A program made the position numbers and the translations under genes. Shown piece after piece: positions 36,432 to 44,506 of a DNA stretch of 64,000 bases. This stretch comes from Brevibacterium permense (GTDB taxonomy: Bacteria > Actinomycetota > Actinomycetes > Actinomycetales > Brevibacteriaceae), in assembly GCF_025506275.1 (NCBI RefSeq), contig NZ_QYCP01000093.1, positions 62,001 to 126,000 on the forward strand. The letters are read 5' to 3'. The notes under the pieces were generated by a model, which saw only the letters and a list, made by a program, of their open reading frames with translations, did no database searches and had not been told where the DNA came from. Every line of letters begins with the position of its first letter. Position 1 is the stretch's first letter.

Positions 36432-38161
36432 ATCTGCGCTTCCTTGCCCGACAGCTGACGAACGTCATCGTGACGACGGCAGGTCATCTCAATGACGATC
36501 GAGTGTTCTTCGGTATGCAGTTGGCACGTCGACTGCCGGGCCCCGCCTCGCGTTTCGTCGGACACGCACTCGGGCGTCTGCCGGGTGACGCCAGTCAGGC
36601 GGCTTCCGCGTGGCTGCTCGGAGAAGAGACAGCGGCGAAGTCACTGGTCTCCAGTTCTTCTGCCTCCTCACGCCTGCTCGGAGAGATCGCGCTCAACCTC
36701 GGCATGCTCGACGCCGCTGATCGCATTGCGGACTCACTCGAATCCGCCCCACAGTTGCGGTCCCGCATTCTCTGGACCCAAGGCAATATCGACGAAGCGA
36801 TCAGAGTCCTCCCCGACGGTAAACGCAGGAAACGCCTCTCGGCTGAGCGAAAGTCGATGTCACCTGGCTGGTGGCCAGACACCGATGCGTACCTCATTGC
36901 CCGTCCCGCACTTCAGTCAGGTACTGGTCCTTCCTCGTCCCTGCACGTGCTGACGAACTCATTGCCTCATACCCGATCGGGCTACGCCTACCGCAGCCAC
37001 CTCATCCTCTCTACTCTGAAAGACGCCGGGTACCAGGTTGCGGCCGTTACTCGTCCCTCCTATCCGGTGACGATCGGGCGGCTGAGCCAAGACGCTGTCG
37101 AATCCGTCGATGGAATCGACTACCTGCGTGACGTGCCGCTCCGTCCTGCGGCCATACCTACTTCGCGTCTCGCGGACCAGGCGGCATGGATCGCGGACCA
37201 AGCTCTGGAACGTCACGTCGACCTCCTTCACACCACCACGCACTATGTCAACGGTTTGGCTACCGGGGCTGCCGCCAGAGCCGTTGGACTGCCGTGGGTC
37301 TATGAGGTCCGCGGAGTTCTCGAGGAGACTTGGGCCGCTGCAGGCAGCACTCCCGCAGATCGGATCGCGCGTCGGGAGAGCCAGCGGTTCGCCATGATGC
37401 GGTCGAAGGAGATCGAAGTCGCAACAGCGGCCGACGCTGTCATCACTTTGGGCAAGACGATGCGTGAGCACCTGATTGCTGGGGGAGTTCCGGCAGATAC
37501 CATCACACTCATCCCAAACTCGGTATCCGAAGCAGTCGTCGACACCGATGTCACCCGCACTCCGGCCGATGTGAGAAAAAGCCTTGGCCTGCCCGGCGAC
37601 GGAATCTGGGTCGGCACGGCGGCGTCGATCGTCGGTTATGAGGGCCTCGACGACCTTGTCGACGCCGTCATCCTCGCCCGCAGCCAAGGGACGGACCTGC
37701 GGCTCCTCATCGCCGGCGACGGTGTCGCCCTGCCGGAACTGCGAGAACGCGGTGCGGTCCTGGGAAAGAGCGCAGTGTTCACAGGCCGAGTCTCCCAAGC
37801 CCAGGCACTTGAGTACCAACTCGCGCTCGATGCCATCGTCGTGCCGCGCAAGGATGAACCGGTCTGTCGTTTGGTCACTCCGATCAAACCGATCGAAGCG
37901 ATGGGGCTTGCCAGACCCGTGGTGATCTCCGACCTGCCGGCACTGCGTGAACTGGTTCCGGACAGCGCAGGTTTGGCGACCCCGCCGGAGAACCCGCATA
38001 AGCTCGCGGAACTGCTGTCCGAACTCGCCGCCGATGACACTGCGCGGGCAAGATTCGGAGACAATGGTCGAGCACACGTTCTTGCGACTCGCAGGTGGAA
38101 GGAAATCGGACGACGATATGGGCAGGTCTATTCTCAACTCGTGGGGAGTGATGTGCGATGA
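36428..38161 (+). CDS. GT4-family glycosyltransferase with N-terminal extension
   Basis: A 577-residue protein. Residues 1 to about 170 are a helical extension without motifs. The GT4 part then starts with RSGYAYRSHLILSTLKDAGY and AVTRPSYP, matching SGGYAVRAHNVL and ALTRPGFP of the 836-residue protein at 23440. Later motifs are LPWVYEVRGVLEETWA, LIPNSVSEAVV, GTAASIVGYEGLDDLVDAV and VTPIKPIEAMGLARPVVISDLPAL. The GTG start overlaps the previous stop (GTGA), and the stop overlaps the exporter permease. It is likely a second sugar transferase for the exported polymer. Confidence 0.88.
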   Translation: MNLRFLARQLTNVIVTTAGHLNDDRVFFGMQLARRLPGPASRFVGHALGRLPGDASQAASAWLLGEETAAKSLVSSSSASSRLLGEIALNLGMLDAADRIADSLESAPQLRSRILWTQGNIDEAIRVLPDGKRRKRLSAERKSMSPGWWPDTDAYLIARPALQSGTGPSSSLHVLTNSLPHTRSGYAYRSHLILSTLKDAGYQVAAVTRPSYPVTIGRLSQDAVESVDGIDYLRDVPLRPAAIPTSRLADQAAWIADQALERHVDLLHTTTHYVNGLATGAAARAVGLPWVYEVRGVLEETWAAAGSTPADRIARRESQRFAMMRSKEIEVATAADAVITLGKTMREHLIAGGVPADTITLIPNSVSEAVVDTDVTRTPADVRKSLGLPGDGIWVGTAASIVGYEGLDDLVDAVILARSQGTDLRLLIAGDGVALPELRERGAVLGKSAVFTGRVSQAQALEYQLALDAIVVPRKDEPVCRLVTPIKPIEAMGLARPVVISDLPALRELVPDSAGLATPPENPHKLAELLSELAADDTARARFGDNGRAHVLATRRWKEIGRRYGQVYSQLVGSDVR

Positions 38162-39039
38162 GTGAGACGAAGAACCCCCTCGGGCTGAGCTCGATCCCTT
38201 CCGTGTCGAGTGAAGGTCTCGTGCCCGTCGGACGACGGACGAGTCTGAGCAGCTACCTCGCCGCGCTGTGGAACCGTCGCCACTTCATCATCGCCGAGTC
38301 CCGAGCCAAGATGTCGAGCTCGACGAGGAAGAACATACTCGGCTACGGGTGGCTGTTCCTCAATCCACTGCTTTCGGTGCTCGCGTTTTGGTTCATCTTC
38401 GGATTCATCCTGCAGACCTCTCGAGGTGTTCCGAACTTCCTCGGATTTCTCGTCGTCGGAGTGTTCTTCTTCGGGTACACCGGCAAGTGCATGACCGGCG
38501 GAACCGGAGCGATCCGTTCCGGCGCGTCGATGATCAAGGGATTCCAATTTCCCCGTGCCGCACTCCCGATCTCCACTGTTGTCCGCAATTTCCTTGACTT
38601 CATGCCGACGTTGCTCGTCATGGTCATCGTGCTGGCAGTGGTGCCCCCGCTTGAAGTCATCACCTGGCGTGTCATCCTCGTCATCCCGGTCATTGTTCTG
38701 CAGACGATCTTCAACGTCGGCCTCGCTTGCTTCCTTGCGCGGCTTGGTCACAAGGTTCCGGACCTCACGAACTTCATGTCGATTGTCAGCCGATTCTGGC
38801 TCTACGGCTCGGGAGTGTTCTTCTCCATTGAGGACCGCCTGGGCAATCATCCGGCACTCTTGGAAGCAATGCAGTACAACCCGATGCATGCTTATCTCAC
38901 GCTGGTGCGCAACTCGCTGCTCTACGGAGTCGATTCGGATCCGAAGATGTGGATCGTCGGCACAGTCTGGGCTTTCGGTCTGCTCATCGTCGGATTCCTG
39001 TTCTTCTGGAGAGGGGAGGAGAACTATGGTCGACTCTGA
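38158..39039 (+). CDS. ABC-2 polysaccharide exporter permease (Wzm/TagG-like)
   Basis: A 293-residue membrane protein with about six hydrophobic segments (for example LLVMVIVLAVVPPL and VILVIPVIVLQTIF) and the family feature YGWLFLNPLLSVLAFWFIFG near the N-terminus. It would carry the lipid-linked polymer across the membrane with the ATPase that follows. The ATPase gene starts 14 bases inside this one. The pair is the TagGH/Wzm-Wzt arrangement, which means the polymer is completed in the cytoplasm and then exported rather than assembled by a Wzy route. Confidence 0.9.
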   Translation: MSETKNPLGLSSIPSVSSEGLVPVGRRTSLSSYLAALWNRRHFIIAESRAKMSSSTRKNILGYGWLFLNPLLSVLAFWFIFGFILQTSRGVPNFLGFLVVGVFFFGYTGKCMTGGTGAIRSGASMIKGFQFPRAALPISTVVRNFLDFMPTLLVMVIVLAVVPPLEVITWRVILVIPVIVLQTIFNVGLACFLARLGHKVPDLTNFMSIVSRFWLYGSGVFFSIEDRLGNHPALLEAMQYNPMHAYLTLVRNSLLYGVDSDPKMWIVGTVWAFGLLIVGFLFFWRGEENYGRL

Positions 39040-40333
39040 GATCCAGGACCCCACGATCATCGCGGAGAACGTCCAAGTCCGGTACACCGTCAACACCAAC
39101 GATCCGGGCAGCAAGGCAACCGGAATCCGACGACTGACGAACTCGGTCGTCGGGCGGCAAGGCCAGACCACCGTGCGAGCACTGCGTGGAGTCAACTTCG
39201 TTGCCCGCGAGGGAGAGATGGTGGGCATCGTCGGAGCGAACGGCTCTGGCAAGTCGACGTTCCTGCGCAATGTCGCAGGCGTCGAACAGCCGGATCGAGG
39301 CCGCATCCTCGTCCGTTATCAGCCGCTTCTGCTCGGTGTCAGCGCTGCTCTGCAGCCGGCGCTGTCCGGAAGTGAGAACGTTCGCCTCGGATGTCTGGCG
39401 ATGGGGCTGTCACCCGAAGAGGCGGCCGAAGCGTTTGACTATGTCGTTGAGCTTTCGGCGTTGGGGTCGGCAATCCATCGGCCGATGGGAACCTATTCTT
39501 CTGGCATGGGCGCCAGGCTTCGATTTGCCATCGCCCTGGCTGCGCGACCGAAGATTCTGCTCATCGACGAAGCCCTGTCGACGGGTGATGCGACCTTCGC
39601 TGAGCGCAGTGAACGTGCGATGGATGAGCTCCTCGCTGAAGCGGGGACGGTTCTGCTGGTCAACCACGCTGCCAAGGTGATTCAGGAGCTGTGTACCCGC
39701 GCGGTCTGGATGCATCGAGGCGAGATACTCATGAACGGCCCTGCCGAGGCCGTTGCAGAGAAATACCGGTGGTGGGCGTGGAACGTCGCAAAAGGCAAGG
39801 AAGACATCGCTGACAAGCTCCTCGCCGATGTCGTGGGCAACGCGGTCAAAGAGGAGATCAACATCCTCGAACCCGAACTCATCAGGAACCCTATCCCGCG
39901 TCATGCGGCGCGCCCTTCCAAGAAGAAGGCGGCTGCGGCACGTCATGTGAAGCGACAGGACACGGTCGACGAGGTTGAAGAGACTCCGACTCCGATGTTG
40001 GCTGCCGCCGAAGAGCAGGTCTGGCCGAAGTCCTTCGACGCTGAGATGCCGAAGGCCAAGTTCCCAGCGTTGCCCAAGCCTGCATCTCAGACAGTGAGTG
40101 CACCGCGAATCACAGATGCCCCGCCGTTGCGATTGAACCCTAGTAAGAAACGGGTCGTTCTGAGGGCCGCGAACCCGAGTGACCGTGCCTCGGCGATTGC
40201 AGCTGCTGATGACTTCACCGGCCGGAGGCTCGCATCTCGCGCGCGCCAGATCGCCGACGAACGCTACGAGGAGCGGCAGCGCTTGCGGCAGGAAGATGAT
40301 TCTCACGTCGTTCACCAGGATTCGAACCGATGA
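39026..40333 (+). CDS. ABC exporter ATP-binding protein (Wzt/TagH-like) with long C-terminal tail
   Basis: A 435-residue protein. Residues 1 to about 255 are the ATPase, with Walker A GANGSGKST, LQPALSGSENV, the teichoic/O-antigen-type signature YSSGMGARLRF, and Walker B ILLIDEALSTGD. Residues about 255-435 are a charged, alanine/proline/lysine-rich region, including a helix of E, R and Q at the end (ADERYEERQRLRQED). It lacks the beta-sandwich carbohydrate module of classical Wzt. The ATG at 39026 has AGGGGAGGAG upstream. The tail may contact polymer enzymes or TagF, as the extra domain of TagH does in other species (inference). Confidence 0.9.
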   Translation: MVDSEIQDPTIIAENVQVRYTVNTNDPGSKATGIRRLTNSVVGRQGQTTVRALRGVNFVAREGEMVGIVGANGSGKSTFLRNVAGVEQPDRGRILVRYQPLLLGVSAALQPALSGSENVRLGCLAMGLSPEEAAEAFDYVVELSALGSAIHRPMGTYSSGMGARLRFAIALAARPKILLIDEALSTGDATFAERSERAMDELLAEAGTVLLVNHAAKVIQELCTRAVWMHRGEILMNGPAEAVAEKYRWWAWNVAKGKEDIADKLLADVVGNAVKEEINILEPELIRNPIPRHAARPSKKKAAAARHVKRQDTVDEVEETPTPMLAAAEEQVWPKSFDAEMPKAKFPALPKPASQTVSAPRITDAPPLRLNPSKKRVVLRAANPSDRASAIAAADDFTGRRLASRARQIADERYEERQRLRQEDDSHVVHQDSNR

Positions 40334-41190
40334 AGATTGCAATATTCGGCTCCTGCGTGAGCCGGGATACAGCAGAATTCATGCCCGAAGCCGAGGTCGT
40401 GTCCTATGTGGCCAGGCACTCGGTGACGAGCTTGGAGTCTCCGCACGGGACAGCTGGAATCGATCTCAGCGATCTGACCTCTGCTTTCCAGAAGCGAATG
40501 GTCACCAGCGACCTCAAGGGGAGCGGCATTGAGAGGATCGTCAAGCATGCAGACGATCTGGACGTCGTCCTCCTCGACTTGGTCGATGAAAGACGAGGAT
40601 TCTGGAAGTTCCCCAACGGCACGACCATGACGAACTCGATCGAGGTGGAATCGTGCGGCGCCGCCCGCGCGGCACGTCGCAATGGGGCTCGATTGATCGA
40701 GTTCGGCACTGATGAGCACTTCACACGGTGGAGCACAGGCTTCACCACGCTCATCAAGGAACTCAGGGCCGCAGGGCTATGGGAGAAGACGATCCTCCTC
40801 GATATCGAATGGGCCGGAGCTGTCGACGGAGCCCAGCATCCACAGAACGATGGATTCGCTAAGGCAGGGCGGCAGTGGCGTCGGCTCCAGAGAGGTTCAC
40901 GCGAGGCAGGCCGGGAGCTCTCACGAGGTCGTGGATTGGGCGAAGTATGGCAGAACCTGCGAAATCTCAAACCGACCGAAGCAGAAGATTATGCTGATCG
41001 GGCGCTGTCAGCCAATGCGGAATACATCCGGTACCGTAGTGAAGCGCGATCGCTGACAGCGTCGTCAGTTTTCCGAGAGAGCCGTGAGCTTCGGATCGAC
41101 AGAAACCACAAGTGGGGACCGCAGCCGTTCCACTTCCGTGATGCCGACTACAGGTCGATTGGCGACGAGATTTTGCACAGGATCAACTAG
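40330..41190 (+). CDS. DUF6270-family protein
   Basis: A 286-residue cytoplasmic protein starting MKIAIFGSCVSRDTAEF, the hallmark start of the DUF6270 family. The FGSC element resembles block I of SGNH hydrolases, with the cysteine after the serine. Other recognisable parts are LLDLVDERRGFW and a C-terminal HFRDADYRSIGDEIL, a possible D-x-x-H-like end. Members often sit in capsule and teichoic-acid loci, sometimes fused to glycosyltransferases, with function unproven. The ATGA overlap with the exporter ATPase makes it the last coupled gene of the plus-strand operon before base composition drops sharply. Confidence 0.8.
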   Translation: MKIAIFGSCVSRDTAEFMPEAEVVSYVARHSVTSLESPHGTAGIDLSDLTSAFQKRMVTSDLKGSGIERIVKHADDLDVVLLDLVDERRGFWKFPNGTTMTNSIEVESCGAARAARRNGARLIEFGTDEHFTRWSTGFTTLIKELRAAGLWEKTILLDIEWAGAVDGAQHPQNDGFAKAGRQWRRLQRGSREAGRELSRGRGLGEVWQNLRNLKPTEAEDYADRALSANAEYIRYRSEARSLTASSVFRESRELRIDRNHKWGPQPFHFRDADYRSIGDEILHRIN

Positions 41191-41256
41191 CGGCGTGATC
41201 GGAGCATCGAATGGTAGGAGACGCCTCACCAGGTGTTATTCGAGTAGTATCAACTC

Positions 41257-42078
41257 ATGAAGAAACTTGAGGAAATCGCCGATTACATCGATGAGGATGG
41301 AAATACTATTGAGAGCCCAAATAGGTATTCTAAGAGAGTCTCCGTTACCTTTAGAGGTAAAAACAATCGTATTATCGTAGATCCCGATGCGAAGTTGAAA
41401 GAATTGCAAGTTGTCTTCGATTGCAATAATGGCCTGTTGACGATCGGGCCGAACTCTAAACACGGCTTTTCCATGAGTATTAGGATTGGTGAAGATGCTC
41501 AAGTCATAGTCGGCTCCGATGTGACGTCGACGACGCGGTGCATTGTCAGCGCTGTCGAAGGGGCGACGGTGGAATTCGGAGACGATGTAATGCTGGCGAG
41601 CCAAAACCAGGTGCGCGCAGACGACGGTCATCCGATTTTTGACGTCGAAACTGGGAAGAGGATAAATCCTGCGAGAGACATATACATCGGCAATCACGTC
41701 TGGTTAGGAGCTCAAGTAGTGGTATTGGGCGGAGCCGATATCGGACCTGGCTCAGTGATCGGATTCGGAAGTATTGTCACTGGAAGGATTTCAAACAATT
41801 GCATAGCAGTCGGAAGCCCCGCCAGAATGGTTCGCCAGAATATTGCTTGGGAGCGGCCTCACCTTTCGTTCGTGGGGCCTCCTTACAAACCTGATTCGTC
41901 AACTGTTCAGGTGAACGAAGAGTACTGGGCGCTTACAGAAAGTCTTGAACCGGAAGCTGCTGTTGTCCCCGAAGCTGAAAAAGTGCGAGCTATCACTCCT
42001 GCAAGAGCGCGTGTGGGAGCTAGCAAAAGTCTCGTATCGAAAATACTAAGTCGTTTCGGTTATGAGAGGCAGGCTTGA
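41257..42078 (+). CDS. Hexapeptide-repeat (left-handed beta-helix) acetyltransferase
   Basis: A 273-residue protein. Residues about 50-190 are a LbH repeat domain ending in IYIGNHVWLGAQVVVLGGADIGPGSVIGFGSIVTG and the classical VGSPARMVR tail, which identifies an O-acetyltransferase of the maltose/galactoside type. The region after about residue 200 is unassigned. It likely acetylates a sugar of the polymer from acetyl-CoA. Composition changes here: in 41281-41340 only 23 of 60 bases are G or C, against 39 of 60 at 34081-34140. I see no clear ribosome site before the ATG. The shift points to a separate origin from the operon upstream. Confidence 0.87.
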   Translation: MKKLEEIADYIDEDGNTIESPNRYSKRVSVTFRGKNNRIIVDPDAKLKELQVVFDCNNGLLTIGPNSKHGFSMSIRIGEDAQVIVGSDVTSTTRCIVSAVEGATVEFGDDVMLASQNQVRADDGHPIFDVETGKRINPARDIYIGNHVWLGAQVVVLGGADIGPGSVIGFGSIVTGRISNNCIAVGSPARMVRQNIAWERPHLSFVGPPYKPDSSTVQVNEEYWALTESLEPEAAVVPEAEKVRAITPARARVGASKSLVSKILSRFGYERQA

Positions 42079-42658
42079 GCCTAGGCCACAGTCATAAGGT
42101 GTACCGCTGGCCGCACACAGGCTGATGTGACTATTGCCTTTAAACAGATGTATCACCTTGGGAGAATATTGTAACCTGGGGTAACTAAACAACTGACGGG
42201 CACGTGTAAGAGTGCATTTGCGTGCGCCTGCGGCCTGCTTTTATTGCATCTGGGACAACCGTGGTCTCCACTGTAATAAAACACCTTGGGAGAATCACCG
42301 TTGTCGAGCAACTTGCAGCAGCTCCTAAGCCGGTTCTACTCGCCCTTTTGGAAGCCATCTGCAGCGAACAGACTAGCGGGTGAACTGTGTAGCGCCACCC
42401 AGCCCAAGGCGTTAACGAGAACGCGTCATGCATGATGACTACAGGACGATGATTGCCAGTCAATGTTTTGCTGACTAGGTTGGTTCATTGCTTGACCCGG
42501 GATCTCGCTGACCCACGTTTAGAACCCGCCCCTCAAGATTGTCTTCGAAGAAGTAGACGCCATGCGTAAGTAGGCCCCGAGACCGTCGGAAAAATAGAGG
42601 TACTGCTGTTGTGCGACGCGACGCTAGTTCAAGGACACAGCCAACTGGGTGAGTCCCC
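42079..42658. other. Intergenic 580 bases with a direct repeat and a possible gene remnant
   Basis: No intact gene is supported. CACCTTGGGAGAAT occurs twice in direct orientation (42154-42167 and 42282-42295), 128 bases apart. On the minus strand a stop-to-stop fragment at 42519-42625 reads YLYFSDGLGAYLRM within it, a DGLG-type motif seen in some capsule sialyltransferase-like enzymes. It could be the remains of a polymer gene. Both genes flanking this stretch end here, so it should also hold their terminators, but I find no strong stem. Confidence 0.4.
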
Positions 42659-44506
42659 TCAAATTTCAGCGATGACCGAATGGTCTTCAACACCACCGAA
42701 GGCGACGCTCTCACCTGCGGGCGGGTCGACCTGGTCGTAGCGGAGAACCGAAACGGCGGAACAGTTCGACGCGACGTGCAGTCTCTGAATCATCAGCTCG
42801 AGCAGATCCTCATTCTGGGAGCATTCGACAACAGCGACAAATCGGGCATCGGTTCGATGCCTTTGCTCGCCAATGTCCGAGTAATCGAGGTCATCCACAA
42901 CGTAAACGTCAATTCGGTCGGCATTGCCAATCCCGCGACGACAGTCATAATTGAATTGGGCTACAAAATCACCGCGCAAAATCGCATACGTTGTCCTGCC
43001 CGATGTTTCTAGTCTGAGCCGTTCCGTAGGAAAGTCTCGGCGTTCAGCGTGGTCGATATCGAGACTGACACTGTTAGGCAGCGAAGCGATCCACTGATCG
43101 CCGTCCTCGGAGCTGGCTACTACCCCGTCGATCCCGGATAGATCATCGATGATCGGTAGCAAATGTTGGGAATCTGCGGTGTATTTGATAAACGGGAGGC
43201 TGTGGTCAGTTAGAATTTGACGAAAGCCTGATCGCCCGATCCTACCCGACAAGTACCAGTTCACACCATTGCGCGGAATGCCGGAGTCGTCAATTCGAAC
43301 TTGAACGCCCAGCGAGGACCCCGACTGATATGTGTTGACTTCTTCAACGTTTGTGGACCGGGCTCTTCCCGTGCCTAGGAATCGACGAATGATTCCTAAA
43401 GTCGTTGGCAATGAAGCACGCGCCACGTCTCCATGACGCCCGTTTATCCGATACTTGGTGAGACCAGGAATGTCGCCAATCAGCTCGATAAGTGAATAAT
43501 TGCTTTGCTCGTCCGAGTTCGTGTAAAAATAGTCGATACGACGACCTTGTCGGAAATACGACCGGATGAGTTGTTCGGGCTGCACAAGCTTATGCATCTG
43601 AGATTCGCGGAATAGATTGTCCCGAAAAAATGGCTTGTCCAAGTAATATCGTATGTTCATTTGCGGCACGACCACCACAAGATGGGCCTCGGGGTGATTC
43701 TCGGCGTACTGAATCGCAATGCTGCCGCCTTTAGAGGCGCCGAAGAACATGATCTGGTCGGACGCGATTTGATGATCTTCGATGAACTGGTCAATCACTG
43801 CATTGACCCGATCCGTCAGTGGTTGACCGGAATTGTCTATAAGCATGTAGGACCCGGCAGTCAGGTAGCGGTCCTGGAAGCAGATCATCAAAGTTTCGGA
43901 TAAATCTTCATCAGTGATTGCTTTTAGGTAGCTAACCGCATATGAGATGCGGGAAGTCGACGGACCGAAACCGGGAAAAGTTATCAGCAATCGTTTGGGA
44001 TTAACGCTATTGCCCCGTAGGGAATAGTGTACATTGCCGTGCCGTTCGACTTGATACTTTTTGTCATAGTCGACCTGTTGCGGAGTGGTGAACGCCCCGT
44101 GTCCGATTGTCAATGAGTACGGAGAATCTATGTCTAAGTGAAACTTTGTGGTGTCGGGTGATGAAACAATAATATTCCTATATTCCAATGGGTGCCCTTT
44201 AGGGGGTGGCTCGATCTCGTTTCCGTATACCACCGAATCACCCTGATAGAGACGAAAGGCCTGACCATTGAATTTCTGCCAATCGTTGATGATTAACTTG
44301 GCAAAGAATTTCCCACGCGGTAGTGACTCAGAAGTGAAGCGTCTCAGATGCCCTTCTAATCCCTTCCGCTCCGCAAAGCGCCGAAACGGCGCAGCCGAGC
44401 CAGCCGCAGATACCGTCCGGACGGTGTCGCGCACTGGCGGGGAATATGCTAGCTGCTTTGCCTTCGAGATCGCGTTTCTCTTGATTGCTTGAAACTGTGC
44501 TTTCAA
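42659..44506 (-). CDS. Third alpha/beta-hydrolase-like protein with extra domains
   Basis: A 615-residue protein. Residues about 165-400 hold the hydrolase-like core: LLITFPGFGPSTSRISYA, then the elbow FFGASKGGSIAIQYAENHP (GxSxGG), VVVPQMNIRYYL, and RHGDVARAS with a possible catalytic histidine. The elbow matches the 21291 and 25943 proteins. The N-terminal 150 and C-terminal 200 residues are unassigned, the latter with beta-rich character. The layout resembles XcbB/Asp2-like proteins of capsule and glycoprotein loci. The TTG start overlaps the TagF-like stop by 4 bases (TTGA), with GAGAGG about 12 bases ahead. Base composition is AT-rich like its neighbours. It may esterify or acylate the polymer (inference). 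Confidence 0.72.
   Translation of the reverse strand: MKAQFQAIKRNAISKAKQLAYSPPVRDTVRTVSAAGSAAPFRRFAERKGLEGHLRRFTSESLPRGKFFAKLIINDWQKFNGQAFRLYQGDSVVYGNEIEPPPKGHPLEYRNIIVSSPDTTKFHLDIDSPYSLTIGHGAFTTPQQVDYDKKYQVERHGNVHYSLRGNSVNPKRLLITFPGFGPSTSRISYAVSYLKAITDEDLSETLMICFQDRYLTAGSYMLIDNSGQPLTDRVNAVIDQFIEDHQIASDQIMFFGASKGGSIAIQYAENHPEAHLVVVVPQMNIRYYLDKPFFRDNLFRESQMHKLVQPEQLIRSYFRQGRRIDYFYTNSDEQSNYSLIELIGDIPGLTKYRINGRHGDVARASLPTTLGIIRRFLGTGRARSTNVEEVNTYQSGSSLGVQVRIDDSGIPRNGVNWYLSGRIGRSGFRQILTDHSLPFIKYTADSQHLLPIIDDLSGIDGVVASSEDGDQWIASLPNSVSLDIDHAERRDFPTERLRLETSGRTTYAILRGDFVAQFNYDCRRGIGNADRIDVYVVDDLDYSDIGEQRHRTDARFVAVVECSQNEDLLELMIQRLHVASNCSAVSVLRYDQVDPPAGESVAFGGVEDHSVIAEI

Noticed and set aside
42185-42714. 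Two short minus-strand frames in the spacer as possible genes
   Set aside because: They show no family pattern, no ribosome site, and one overlaps the end of a real gene; at most they are remnants.
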